Positions 1 through 8,211 of a stretch of DNA of 64,000 nucleotides are shown piece by piece (the first letter of the stretch is position 1; each line of letters starts with the position of its first letter). The stretch lies in contig NZ_CP070225.1 in the NCBI RefSeq assembly GCF_021631985.1, positions 6,448,001 to 6,512,000 on the forward strand, given 5' to 3'. This DNA is from Sandaracinus amylolyticus. GTDB taxonomy: Bacteria; Myxococcota_A; Polyangia; Polyangiales; Sandaracinaceae. A program made the translations under genes and the position numbers. Below the pieces are notes generated by a model. The model was not told where the DNA came from. It saw only the letters and a program-made list of their open reading frames with translations, and ran no database searches.

Positions 1-765
1 GCCGCGGTGGCGCGTCGCGTAGCGGTGGGCCTGGGTGCTCGGGTGCATCGTGTACGCGCCGCCTTCGACGGCCTCGTGGCCCAGCGCGCGGTACGCGGTG
101 ATCAGCGACTCGGGCATGCCCTCGGGCGCGAGGAGCTCGCCCTCTGCCGTGCGTGTGATCAGATCGATCTCGGGGCGCACCGGCCAGCGCGACCACGCGT
201 CGGGCTCGTGCGCGGCGCGCAGCGCGTGGACGATCTCGTCGTCGATCTTCGCGATGCCCATCGTGCGCGGGCCGTAGGTGTGCGGAGTGAGCGCGAAGCC
301 GCCCGCGCCGCAGACGTGCTCGTACGCGCGATCGATCAGCGCGACGTACGCGCGGTGCAGCGAGAGCAGGAGCGCGACGTCGTCCGCATCGAGCACGTAG
401 GGCGCGACGCCCGCCGTCATGCCCGCCGACTCGGCCGCGTCCTCGAGACGGTTCGCGTCGACGAACGTGCGCGGGATCAGACACCGCACGAGCAGCGCCG
501 ATCGATCCGGGCGCGCCGCGATCACGCGCTCGGCGACGCGACGCCCGTAGTCCCACGCGCCGACGTCGGTGTTGACGTGGAAGAACACGTGGAGGTCCTC
601 GGGCAGCGCGCCTCGCATGCGCGTGCGGAGCGCGTCGTAGTGCGCGCGGCGATCGGCGCCGTGGGGCACCTCGACGAGCAACGCGGGAGCCGCGTGGCGA
701 TCGGCGCGTGGACCGTCGAGACGCTCGACGTGCGCGACGCCCTCCAGAGGAACGAACTGCGTCAT
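1..765 (-). CDS. N-formylglutamate amidohydrolase-like hydrolase, partial (3' end outside window)
   Basis: The reading frame is open from an ATG at 765 down to base 1, giving 255 codons with no stop, so the C-terminus lies outside the window. Near residues 27-37 it has ALLVEVPHGAD, which resembles the metal-binding 'vpH.G' motif of the N-formylglutamate amidohydrolase family. Further in, RTFVDANRLED resembles that family's conserved '(S)R.viDlNR' segment. Members hydrolyse N-formylglutamate (histidine degradation) or related N-acyl amino acids in the cytoplasm. No hut genes are nearby, so the substrate is not established. The family call rests on two motifs recalled from the family, with no full alignment. 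Confidence 0.7.
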   Translation of the reverse strand, partial: MTQFVPLEGVAHVERLDGPRADRHAAPALLVEVPHGADRRAHYDALRTRMRGALPEDLHVFFHVNTDVGAWDYGRRVAERVIAARPDRSALLVRCLIPRTFVDANRLEDAAESAGMTAGVAPYVLDADDVALLLSLHRAYVALIDRAYEHVCGAGGFALTPHTYGPRTMGIAKIDDEIVHALRAAHEPDAWSRWPVRPEIDLITRTAEGELLAPEGMPESLITAYRALGHEAVEGGAYTMHPSTQAHRYATRHRG

Positions 766-822
766 CGCGCTGGAGACTGCCACATGTGGCGGCGCGCCCA
801 CCGCCACACGTGGCGAGCTCGA

Positions 823-1311
823 TCACTCGCAGGTGTCGTCCACCTCGTTCTCGATCGGTGCGAGGGTCCGCAGGTACTCGGCGATGTCGCAGGCCTGTGC
901 CTCGGTCATCCCGGTGGCGCGATACCGGATCATGATCGAGCAGAGCACGTCGCCGTCGGGCGTGACGCCGTCGAGCGTCGCCTTCGCGATGTCGCCGGTC
1001 GTCCACTCGGCGAGCCCGGTGTCGTCGGGCGTGAGGTTCGATGCCGCGAACCCCGTGCCCCCACGCTGTCCCGCGAAGTCCGCGTTGTGGCAGGACGCGA
1101 TCCCGCACGTGCTCATCGCGGGCGCCTGCCCCGTCTCGGCGCTCGCGCCGGTGCAGTCGATCGCCGCGACCGCCGCGTCGGTGCCCGCTCCGCCGTCCTG
1201 CTGCTGCCCGTCGCCTCCCCCGTCGTCGCCACCACACGCGATCGCGACGACGCCGATCGTGATGCAGCAGAGCGCGATGGCGCAGCGCCTCGTCGATTCG
1301 TTCCGAGTCAT
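823..1311 (-). CDS. Cytochrome c-like lipoprotein
   Basis: 162 residues, ATG at 1311. The N-terminus is a lipoprotein signal (Arg-rich start, hydrophobic core, lipobox VAIAC) followed by a Gly/Asp/Gln-rich linker. The rest looks like a monohaem cytochrome c: CGIASCH could bind haem covalently, a Met in RATGMTEAQ could be the distal ligand, and AEYLRTLAP matches the usual C-terminal helix. The candidate haem motif is CX4CH, not the standard CXXCH. The likely role is electron transfer at the outer or inner membrane surface. The spacer to the MFS gene at 1455 contains a palindromic repeat, so the two are probably separate units. Confidence 0.72.
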   Translation of the reverse strand: MTRNESTRRCAIALCCITIGVVAIACGGDDGGGDGQQQDGGAGTDAAVAAIDCTGASAETGQAPAMSTCGIASCHNADFAGQRGGTGFAASNLTPDDTGLAEWTTGDIAKATLDGVTPDGDVLCSIMIRYRATGMTEAQACDIAEYLRTLAPIENEVDDTCE

Positions 1312-1366
1312 GGTCCTCCTCTCGTGAGCAGGCCGCGTCGGTGCACGAACCGTGACTCCGGAGGTC

Positions 1367-1447
1367 TCTCGAAATCGGCTCGCCCGCAGGTCCCTACCGT
1401 CCGCGCGCTGCGCCCTCCCGTCCGGGTCCTGCGGGACGAGCACTCCC
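1367..1447 (+). repeat. Dispersed palindromic repeat, copy 1
   Basis: This copy starts TCGAAATCGGCTCG and ends GCGGGACGAGCACTCC, with inverted arms (CCCGCAGGTCCC facing GGGTCCTGCGGG) that would fold into a stem. It lies a few bases beyond the stop of the minus-strand MFS gene. Related copies are at 4004-4092, 20330-20397, 20398-20491 and 33461-33550. Confidence 0.75.
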
Positions 1448-1454
1448 GCAAGGA

Positions 1455-2672
1455 TCAGCGCACGTCGTGATCCTCGGGGCGATCGACGTCGCGGAGCTGC
1501 GGGAAGAGGAACGCCCAGATCGCCGTGACGAGCAGCGTGCCGACGCCGCCGATCACGACCGCGGGCACGGTGCCGAGCCACGCCGCGGTCACGCCGCTCT
1601 CGAGCTCGCCGAGCTCGTTCGAGGCGCCGATGAACACCATGTTCACCGCCGCGACGCGGCCGCGCATCTCGGGTGGCGTGGTGATCTGCACGACGGTCTG
1701 GCGGATCACCACGCTGACCATGTCGGCGCCGCCGAGCACCGCGAGCGCGACCAGCGAGAGCGGGAAGCTGCGCGACACCCCGAACACGATCGTCGCGATG
1801 CCGAAGAGCCCGACGCACGCGAACATCGTGAGCCCCGCGCGCCGGCGCAGCGGACGGAACGCGAGCACCAGCGCGACCACGCCCGCGCCGATCGCCGGCG
1901 CCGCGCGCAGGAAGCCGAAGCCGCGCTCGTCGACGTGCAGGATGTCGCGCGCGTAGATCGGCATCAGCGCGACCGCGCCGCCCAACAGCACCGCGAAGAG
2001 ATCGAGCGAGATCGCGCCGAGGATCACGGGGTGCTCGCGCACGTAGCGCACGCCCGCGAGCAAACGCGCGAGCCCGGATCCGCGTCGCTCCTGGCGCTCC
2101 GGCACGTAGCGCATCGCGAGCAGCGAGAGCACGGCGAGCACCTCGAGCACGGCGCTCGTCGCGTACGCGCTGGGCGCGCCGCCCGCCGCGATGACGAAGC
2201 CCGCGAGCGCCGGGCCGGAGATGGTCGCGAGCTGGAACGTGGTCGAGCCGAGCGCGATGCCCTGCGCGAGCTCGGCCGGTGGCACCAGCGCGGGCAGCAG
2301 CGCCTGCGCCGCGGGCCCCGCGAACGCGCGGGCGCACCCGAAGAGCACGAGCACGAGGTAGATCGGCGCGGTGCCGAGCTCGGGGTGCGCCGCGGTCCAC
2401 GCGAGCAGCGCCGCGCACACCGCGATCACGCCGTGACAGACCGCGATCACCGCGCGCCGATCGAAACGATCGGCGACGTCGCCGGTGATCGGCGAGAGCA
2501 GGAAGAGCGGCGCGAACTGCGCGAGCCCGACCATGCCGAGCGCCATCGCGTCCTCGGTGCGCTCGTAGACCTGCCACGCGATCGCGACCGACATCATCTG
2601 GATCGCGACCACCGACATCAGGCGCACGCCCTGGTAGATCAGGAACGCGCGATGTCCGAGCGGGCCCTTCAT
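1455..2672 (-). CDS. MFS transporter (EntS/DHA3-like exporter)
   Basis: 405 residues with about 11-12 hydrophobic segments. The first reads MKGPLGHRAFLIYQGVRLMS, and GDVADRFDRR in the TM2-TM3 loop is the MFS signature (G-x3-D-R-x-G/R-R). Internal loops such as MRYVPERQERR and the absence of large soluble domains fit drug or siderophore exporters of the EntS/MFS_3 type in the inner membrane. The ATG at 2672 overlaps the stop of the upstream MFS gene in an ATGA, so the two are translationally coupled. The substrate cannot be told from sequence. Confidence 0.85.
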   Translation of the reverse strand: MKGPLGHRAFLIYQGVRLMSVVAIQMMSVAIAWQVYERTEDAMALGMVGLAQFAPLFLLSPITGDVADRFDRRAVIAVCHGVIAVCAALLAWTAAHPELGTAPIYLVLVLFGCARAFAGPAAQALLPALVPPAELAQGIALGSTTFQLATISGPALAGFVIAAGGAPSAYATSAVLEVLAVLSLLAMRYVPERQERRGSGLARLLAGVRYVREHPVILGAISLDLFAVLLGGAVALMPIYARDILHVDERGFGFLRAAPAIGAGVVALVLAFRPLRRRAGLTMFACVGLFGIATIVFGVSRSFPLSLVALAVLGGADMVSVVIRQTVVQITTPPEMRGRVAAVNMVFIGASNELGELESGVTAAWLGTVPAVVIGGVGTLLVTAIWAFLFPQLRDVDRPEDHDVR

Positions 2673-3922
2673 CGATCGGAGGGCGACGCGGCGGGGGCCG
2701 GCACGGCGTCGAGCGCGGCGACGGTGCGCTCGCTGCGCGCGACGCGCGCCTCGACCGCGAGCATCAGGATCGGCGTCGCGATCATCAGGACGATCGCGGT
2801 CCACGCGACGCGATCCATGTGGAGCAGCGCGCCGTCGGCGCCCTCCGCGAGGAGCTGCGAGCCGAGGAACGCGCCGGCCGCGGAGCCGAGGTGCTGGACC
2901 ATCGACTGCAGCGACATGAAGCGCGCTCGCTCCTCGGGCGCAGGCACCTTCGAGGTGAGCGTGCTGTAGCTGACGTTGCGCAGCCCGCTCGCGAACATGA
3001 ACGCGACGAACACCGGCATGACGGGCATCGAGGGCGGCGACCACACGAAGCCGATCCACGTGACCACCACGATCAGCGCGGTGCCGAGCGCGGCGACGCG
3101 GAACGATCCGATGCGATCGACGAGCCGGCCGATCGCGCGCGTGGTCGCGAAGCTGACGAGCCCTCCGGCGCCGTAGAGCAGACCGAGCTGCGCGCGCGGA
3201 TAGTGCAGGTTGAGCTGCACGTACGACGCGATGTTCGGGATGAGGATGAAGCCGCCCATCATCGCGACCCACGTCATCGCGTACGAGAGCAGCGTGACCG
3301 GGCGGGTGAGGAGGTGACGGAACCCTTCGAGCGCGGGCTCCTGCGCGATCGCGAGGTGCGTGCGCATCGAGGGCAGGACGATCCACGACGCGATCGACGC
3401 GATCAGCGCGAGCGCGCCGGTCGCGACGAAGGGCGTGTGCCAGCTCCCGCGCTGCGCCAGCTCGAGCGCGACGGGCACGCCGACGATCGACGCGATCGAG
3501 AACGCGATCATCACGGTGCCGAGCGCGCGGCCGCGACGCTCGGCGGGGATCACGTCGGCGAGGATCGACATCGCGACCGACGTCGCGGGCCCACCGAACG
3601 CGCCCGCGACGACGCGCGCGAGGAGCAGCGTCTCGAGGCCGGTGGCGAGCGCGCCGCCCACGGTGCCGATCGCGAGGCCGAGCAGCGAGAGCGCGAGCGC
3701 GGGACGGCGATCGAAACGATCGAGGAAGAACGCGCCGGCGAACCCCGAGATCGCGGCGGAGAGTGTGTACGCGCCGCCGATCGTGCCGAGCTGCGAGAGC
3801 GGGATGCCGAGGTCCCGCGCGAAGTCGGGGCCGAGCGGCATCACGAGCATGAAGTCGAGGATGTTGACGAACTGGACCGCTGCGAGGAGCAGGATGATGC
3901 GTCGTTCGTCCTTCGGGCTCAT
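2669..3922 (-). CDS. MFS transporter (DHA1-like)
   Basis: 417 residues from the ATG at 3922 (MSPKDERR). The frame continues upstream, but that part runs through a palindromic repeat and was excluded. FVNILDFMLVMPLGPDFA in TM1 is typical of arabinose-efflux/DHA1 drug:H+ antiporters, and FLDRFDRRPAL is the loop 2-3 signature. About 12 TM segments are visible. It overlaps the following MFS gene by 4 bases (ATGA). Two different MFS proteins made from one transcript might act on related substrates, which is inference. Confidence 0.88.
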   Translation of the reverse strand: MSPKDERRIILLLAAVQFVNILDFMLVMPLGPDFARDLGIPLSQLGTIGGAYTLSAAISGFAGAFFLDRFDRRPALALSLLGLAIGTVGGALATGLETLLLARVVAGAFGGPATSVAMSILADVIPAERRGRALGTVMIAFSIASIVGVPVALELAQRGSWHTPFVATGALALIASIASWIVLPSMRTHLAIAQEPALEGFRHLLTRPVTLLSYAMTWVAMMGGFILIPNIASYVQLNLHYPRAQLGLLYGAGGLVSFATTRAIGRLVDRIGSFRVAALGTALIVVVTWIGFVWSPPSMPVMPVFVAFMFASGLRNVSYSTLTSKVPAPEERARFMSLQSMVQHLGSAAGAFLGSQLLAEGADGALLHMDRVAWTAIVLMIATPILMLAVEARVARSERTVAALDAVPAPAASPSDR

Positions 3923-4003
3923 GCAGGGTGATCCGGGGAGCGGGATGGTGCTCCGCGGCGATCCCTGGTGCCAGCTCTCGTCGACCGCCAGCTCAGCCCA
4001 GGT

Positions 4004-4092
4004 GGAGTGCTCGCTGGCGGAGGGCCGGCACGGGAGCGTGCGCGGCACGCGGACGGGAGGGCCCTGCGGCGGCGAGCCGATTTGGACACTCT
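4004..4092 (-). repeat. Dispersed palindromic repeat, copy 2
   Basis: On the minus strand it reads GAGTGTCCAAATCGGCTCG at the left and CCAGCGAGCACTCC at the right, with GC-rich internal inverted repeats. It begins only a few bases after the stop of the gene at 4094-4720. It is nearly identical over its length to the copy at 33461-33550. Confidence 0.78.
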
Positions 4093-4093
4093 C

Positions 4094-4720
4094 TCACCAC
4101 ACGCCGGGCACGAGGCGATGCCGGGTGCGCGCGGCGTACGCGCTCCACGCCTCGTCGTGTGCGAGCAACGCTTCCTCGGCGCGGATGCGCGGCACCAGCG
4201 TCAGCAGCACGAGCACGCCGAGCCCGAGGCCGATCCACCACGCGCGCGACGCGCCCGCCGCGATCACCATGACGAGCTCGCACGCGTACGCGGGGTGTCG
4301 CACCACGCGATAGGGCCCACGACCGACGACCTCGCGGCGCGCGGGGAGGATCGAGAACGAGCGACCGAGCGTCAGCAGCGATGCGAGCGCGCCGAGCGTC
4401 GACGCGACGAAGAGCACGATGCTCGCGACGGGCCACTCGCTCGGCGCGACGCGCAGCGCGATGCCGCCGAGCGCGATCGAAGGGACGGCCGAGAGCAACG
4501 CGCCGGTCGCGCCGTGGGTGCGCGCGGGGCCGCGCCAGAGGAAGAGCGCGCCGACGCCGCCGTTGAGCAGCGCGACCGAGGCGCGCACGACGAGCGGCGG
4601 GCCGTCTTCGTGGAGGAAGAGACCGGCGGCCCAGATCCAGACGGAAACGCCGAGGACCGCGTCGAGCGCGAGCTCGGCGCGGTCCCGGTGGGCGACTTCG
4701 TTCGTGTCCGAGGCGCGCAT
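4094..4720 (-). CDS. Isoprenylcysteine carboxyl methyltransferase-like membrane methyltransferase
   Basis: 208 residues, about five TM helices. The diagnostic C-terminal part contains GPYRVVRHPAYACELVM followed by helices and a late charged tail with RAEEALLAHDEAWSAYAARTRHR. This is the RHPxY...E signature of ICMT/PEMT-type SAM-dependent membrane methyltransferases. The ATG at 4720 (MRASDTNEV) was chosen. A GTG at 4756 is in frame but would overlap most of the end of the small upstream gene. The acceptor is unknown: bacterial homologues methylate lipids, prenylated or small hydrophobic substrates. It likely shares a transcript with the 36-residue protein upstream. Confidence 0.8.
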   Translation of the reverse strand: MRASDTNEVAHRDRAELALDAVLGVSVWIWAAGLFLHEDGPPLVVRASVALLNGGVGALFLWRGPARTHGATGALLSAVPSIALGGIALRVAPSEWPVASIVLFVASTLGALASLLTLGRSFSILPARREVVGRGPYRVVRHPAYACELVMVIAAGASRAWWIGLGLGVLVLLTLVPRIRAEEALLAHDEAWSAYAARTRHRLVPGVW

Positions 4721-4734
4721 GGCGCGCGTCGCGA

Positions 4735-4845
4735 TCAGTAGATGATCCAGCCCCACCCGAAGGTGAGCGAGAGGACGTCGAACACGACGATCGCACCGAT
4801 GAAGAGGACCGTCCCGAGGACCTTGCCGCCGCCGTTGTCGCCCAC
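4735..4845 (-). CDS. Small single-pass membrane protein (36 aa)
   Basis: A short frame starting GTG at 4845 with a good ribosome-binding site (GGAGGGAACT) immediately upstream. It encodes MGDNGGGKVLGTVLFIGAI, a hydrophobic run and the aromatic C-terminus TFGWGWIIY. One TM helix is predicted by eye, with a glycine-rich N-terminus. It ends 14 bases before the start of the methyltransferase gene on the same strand. No function is recognised. The RBS, codon use and clean stop suggest a real gene. Confidence 0.55.
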   Translation of the reverse strand: MGDNGGGKVLGTVLFIGAIVVFDVLSLTFGWGWIIY

Positions 4846-4930
4846 AGTTCCCTCCCTTGCGCTCCCCAGAGCCGCTCGAACGAGCGTCCCAGAAAGCTAC
4901 GAGAGGTGGAAGGGGATCTTCCCGCGTGCC

Positions 4931-6373
4931 TCACACGACGAAACGGTCCCAGGCGCCGTATCGCTCGACGGGGCCGGTGCGCGGAAGTGCGAGCAGCGCG
5001 ACGCCGACGCCCAGCGCGATGCCGAGGATGCGCGCGTCGGTCGCGTGCACGCCGAGCACGATCGGGAGGATCGCGATCACGGCGCCGACCACGACGTTCG
5101 CGTAGCGCACCGCGCGGAACACCTCGCCGGTCGCGATCAGCGCGAACACGATCGCGAGCGCACCGCCGACGTGGAGCGCGTCGGCCGCGGCGCCGTCGAG
5201 GCCGATCAGCGCGGGCAGCATCATCACCAGCGCGCCGAGGAGCACCGACGCGAGCAGGTTCCACGTCGCGCTCGCGCCCCACAGCGAGGCCTTCACCACC
5301 TCGCTCGGCCGCTCGCGCACCTCGGCGAGATCGGGCGTGCGCGCGTCGTCGCGACCTTCGCGCAGCGGCTCCTCGATCGCGCCGGCGCGGACGCGCGCCA
5401 GGTGCTGGAACGCGGCGATCACCTCGTCGCCGACCAGCGCGATCATCACCAGCGCGAGCGCCGCCGACACCAGCCGCGGCGTGCTCCACCCTTCGCTCGT
5501 GACCGAGTGCACGAGCGTGATCGCGACGTGCGCGAGCCCGAGCGGGATCACGAGCACGCCCTGGAGCACGACGACCCAGGGCGCGGTGCGCCAGCGCGCA
5601 GGGCCCGAGACGAACGCGACGAGCATCACGAACGTGAAGACGAAGGCGGCGAGCGCCGCGTCGGAGATCATCCACGGGCTCGATGCCGCGGCGTCGGTCG
5701 CGCTCTCGGTCTGGCGCACGAAGAACGGCTCCCACGCGCGCTCGTCGTAGCCGAGCTGGAACGCCGCGAGCGAGCGCGCGACGAGGAACGCCGCGAGCGC
5801 GAGCACGATCGTCACCACGCGCTGCGGCCAGCTCGAGGGATCGTAGGACCACCCGGGAGGGACCGCGGCCGCGCTGCTCTTCGCGAAGATGCCCTCGTCG
5901 ATCGCGCCGGGCACGAGCGCCCCGAGCGCGACGACGAGCATCCCGATCAGCGTGTCGTTCGCGTAGATGCTCGCGCTGGGCGCGGCGAGCACCACCGGCG
6001 AGAGGCTCAGCCACACACCGACCGCGAGCACGATGCGGCGCGCGATCGCCCGGTGCGGCTCGAGCATGCGCCACGCCGCCAGCGTGAGCACCGCGCCGCA
6101 GAGCACCTCGTTCCAGCGCGCGATCGTCGCGCGGGCACTGCTCGACAGCCACGACGCGCGCGCCGTGTCGACCAGCACCTCTTCCCCGAACGCGAGCGGC
6201 GCGATCATCAGCCAGACACCCACCAGGAGCAGTGCGTAGCTCGCCCACAGCGTGCGCGCGTGCTGCTCCTCGCGGATGCGACGACGACGCGCGCTCCCGA
6301 GCGTGCTCTCGTCCGACCGTGTGACGCTGCGCCTCGCGGCGCGGCGTGACTCCTCGTGCTCGTGCTCCGACAT
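4931..6373 (-). CDS. SPW-repeat / VKOR-like polytopic membrane protein
   Basis: 480 residues with about 11-12 TM helices. The N-terminal quarter has two SPW-type repeats: WLMIAPLAFG with RWNEVLCGAVLTL, then WLSLSPVVLA. The middle (about residues 235-345) resembles the vitamin K epoxide reductase-like domain found fused to SPW repeats in other bacteria, including RWRTAPWVVVLQGVLVIPLG and DEVIAAFQHL. The position where such domains carry a Cys-x-x-Cys redox pair instead reads GWSTPRLVS, so no catalytic cysteines are present. The C-terminus has a further SPW-like segment. It probably sits in the inner membrane in a non-redox role. ATG at 6373. Confidence 0.65.
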   Translation of the reverse strand: MSEHEHEESRRAARRSVTRSDESTLGSARRRRIREEQHARTLWASYALLLVGVWLMIAPLAFGEEVLVDTARASWLSSSARATIARWNEVLCGAVLTLAAWRMLEPHRAIARRIVLAVGVWLSLSPVVLAAPSASIYANDTLIGMLVVALGALVPGAIDEGIFAKSSAAAVPPGWSYDPSSWPQRVVTIVLALAAFLVARSLAAFQLGYDERAWEPFFVRQTESATDAAASSPWMISDAALAAFVFTFVMLVAFVSGPARWRTAPWVVVLQGVLVIPLGLAHVAITLVHSVTSEGWSTPRLVSAALALVMIALVGDEVIAAFQHLARVRAGAIEEPLREGRDDARTPDLAEVRERPSEVVKASLWGASATWNLLASVLLGALVMMLPALIGLDGAAADALHVGGALAIVFALIATGEVFRAVRYANVVVGAVIAILPIVLGVHATDARILGIALGVGVALLALPRTGPVERYGAWDRFVV

Positions 6374-6500
6374 GCGCAGCTCCGCGTGCGTGGGCCACGC
6401 GGAGCACCGCTCGTGCCGTCTCGCGGCGCCTGTCCGGGATCTCCGGCTTGCGCCATGTTGGGAGAGACTGCGATCGAATGTCGCGCGGAGGGCAACGTTC

Positions 6501-7775
6501 GTGACCGAGATCTTCCACTACCCCGACGATCTCGAAGCGCTGGTGGCGTCGCAGTGGCCCGCGGATCTGCCGCTCGATCCGCTCGCCGAATCCCGCCGCG
6601 CGTTGCTCGAGGTCGCATACCACGCATCGATGTTGCGCGAGGAAGGACGCCCCGTGAGGGTGCGCGTCGTGCTCGCGCGCCAGCCCGAGCGCGAGGCGGA
6701 GGCGCTGCCGGTGGTGGGCCCGCTGGTGCTGCGCCTCGATCGAACGCGCCCGTTCCACGTCGACGAGCTCCGCCGCATCGCGGTCGCCGCGCCGTTCGAG
6801 ACGGCGGTCGTCGCGGTCGAGCCCGACGCGCGCGGCGAGCTGCGCATCTGGGGGATCATGACGACCGGCGCGCAGTGGCTCGCGCCCACGTGGGGCGGTC
6901 GGACGCGCGCGGTCGTGATGCTGCCGAAGACCATGGTGCACGTGCGAGGCCCGGCGCGCATCTCGGTGCACGCAGGCGATCACTTCGTCGCGGGCCTCGA
7001 GGGAGGACGCCTCGTCACGCTGCGCACCGACGTGTTCTCGTCGCGATGGATGCCCGCGCTCTTCGAGAGCGTGCGCAACGAGCTGGTGCAACAGCACGCC
7101 GCGGAGCGAGCGCCCGACTGGCCCGCGCTCGACGAGTCGCTGGTGAAGTCGATCTCGCAGCAGATGGTGCGCCGCGCGCTCTGGCTGATGCGCGAGGCGC
7201 ATCACGGCGGGACGATCCTCTTCACCGAGCCCGACTCGCACGGCGAGGCGCTCTTCTCGACGCTCTTCCGCGCGAAGTACCGGTTCGCGCGCGAGCCTGC
7301 GCGCGCCCGCTACCGCGCGCTGCTGCGCGTGATCACGTCGGAGCTCGCGCGGGCCCGCGGCAACGGCGCGCGGGCGATCACCGCCGACGACTTCATCGAG
7401 CACTCGCACGATCTCGCGGAGGTCGAGTCCGCGGTGTTCGAGCTCTCGCGCACGCTCGCGTCGCTCTCCGCGGTCGACGGTGCGGTCGTGCTCTCGAAGC
7501 GCTTCGAGCTGCTCGCGTTCGGCGTGGAGGTCGCGCCGCCGCACGGGCGCGTCGTGCACGACGGCCTCCGCGTCTATCGCGCGCTCGACACCGAAGGCGA
7601 GGTGACGATCGAGGACGACGAGGAGAACGTCGGCACGCGCCATCGCGCGGCGTATCGCTTCGTGCAGGCGCACCCGAGCGGGCTCGCGATCGTCGCGTCG
7701 CAGGACGGGACGATCCGCTTCGTCGCCTGCCACGACGGCCGCGTCACCTACTACGAGCAACACGTCGCCGGGTGA
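6501..7775 (+). CDS. DisA-N-like (diadenylate cyclase) domain protein
   Basis: 424 residues from the GTG at 6501, which has GGAGGG upstream. The frame is open further upstream but lacks coding character there. The C-terminal 120 residues match the DAC/DisA_N fold: SAVDGAVVLSKRFELLAFGVEV corresponds to the DGA motif, and VGTRHRAAYRFV to the GTRHRAA motif that contacts ATP, followed by GLAIVASQDGTIRF. Both motifs that make c-di-AMP in DisA/CdaA are intact. The N-terminal 280 residues (IFHYPDDLEALVASQWP; YHASMLREEGRPVRVRV) are a domain seen with such DAC modules in putative sensor proteins. It is soluble. c-di-AMP synthesis, or ATP/nucleotide sensing, is the likely role. Confidence 0.7.
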   Translation: MTEIFHYPDDLEALVASQWPADLPLDPLAESRRALLEVAYHASMLREEGRPVRVRVVLARQPEREAEALPVVGPLVLRLDRTRPFHVDELRRIAVAAPFETAVVAVEPDARGELRIWGIMTTGAQWLAPTWGGRTRAVVMLPKTMVHVRGPARISVHAGDHFVAGLEGGRLVTLRTDVFSSRWMPALFESVRNELVQQHAAERAPDWPALDESLVKSISQQMVRRALWLMREAHHGGTILFTEPDSHGEALFSTLFRAKYRFAREPARARYRALLRVITSELARARGNGARAITADDFIEHSHDLAEVESAVFELSRTLASLSAVDGAVVLSKRFELLAFGVEVAPPHGRVVHDGLRVYRALDTEGEVTIEDDEENVGTRHRAAYRFVQAHPSGLAIVASQDGTIRFVACHDGRVTYYEQHVAG

Positions 7776-7779
7776 GCAC

Positions 7780-8211
7780 CTACCTCTTGCTCGGCGGCCT
7801 CGGTGCGCCTCCACCGATCGTCGACGTCGAGCTCGTCGGCACCGCGGTGTGCCGCGCGTCGGGGATCGTCGGCGAGCGCGGCGTCTCCTCGGGATAGTGC
7901 CGCGCCTCCGCGCCGGCGCCGCCCGTCGTGCCGGGGAGCTTGCCCTGCGCGCGCAGCGCGAGCTCCTGCGCGTTCGGCAGCTTCACGTTCCATCCGTACT
8001 CGATCTGCGCGTCGATCAGCTTCTTCGTGCCCTCGCCGACGAGCCCGTCGACGGTGTATCCGAAGAGCGTCTGGAGCTGATGCACGGCGCGCTCGGTCTC
8101 CTCGCCGAAGATGCCGTCGGCCTTCACGTCGAAGCCGAGCCGATGCAGCTTCGTCTGCAGCTCGCGGACGTCGTCGCCGCGCATCCCGCGCTTCACGATC
8201 TTCGTGCCCAT
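7780..8211 (-). CDS. Peptidoglycan-binding-domain protein
   Basis: 143 residues. Residues 1-70 are a PG_binding_1 repeat: VKRGMRGDDVRELQTKLHRL, then DGIFGEETERAVHQLQ and DGLVGEGTKKLID. The rest is a Pro/Ser/Thr-rich tail. No signal peptide is seen, which is common for phage-, T6SS- or myxobacterial PG-binding adaptor proteins. The ATG at 8211 has AGGAGACGTG upstream and shares one base with the stop of the preceding gene (TGATG), indicating coupling. It probably binds the glycan or stem peptide of murein. No catalytic domain is present. Confidence 0.82.
   Translation of the reverse strand: MGTKIVKRGMRGDDVRELQTKLHRLGFDVKADGIFGEETERAVHQLQTLFGYTVDGLVGEGTKKLIDAQIEYGWNVKLPNAQELALRAQGKLPGTTGGAGAEARHYPEETPRSPTIPDARHTAVPTSSTSTIGGGAPRPPSKR

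Noticed and set aside
7-1470. Long plus-strand frame of 487 codons opposite the first genes
   Set aside because: Its protein is made almost wholly of Arg, Ala, Asp and Val, which is the shadow pattern of high-GC genes on the opposite strand; the minus-strand genes there show real motifs.
3993-7814. Minus-strand frame of 1273 codons
   Set aside because: Low-complexity Arg/Ala/His composition with no domain. It overlaps well-supported genes in other frames, including the DisA-like gene on the opposite strand.
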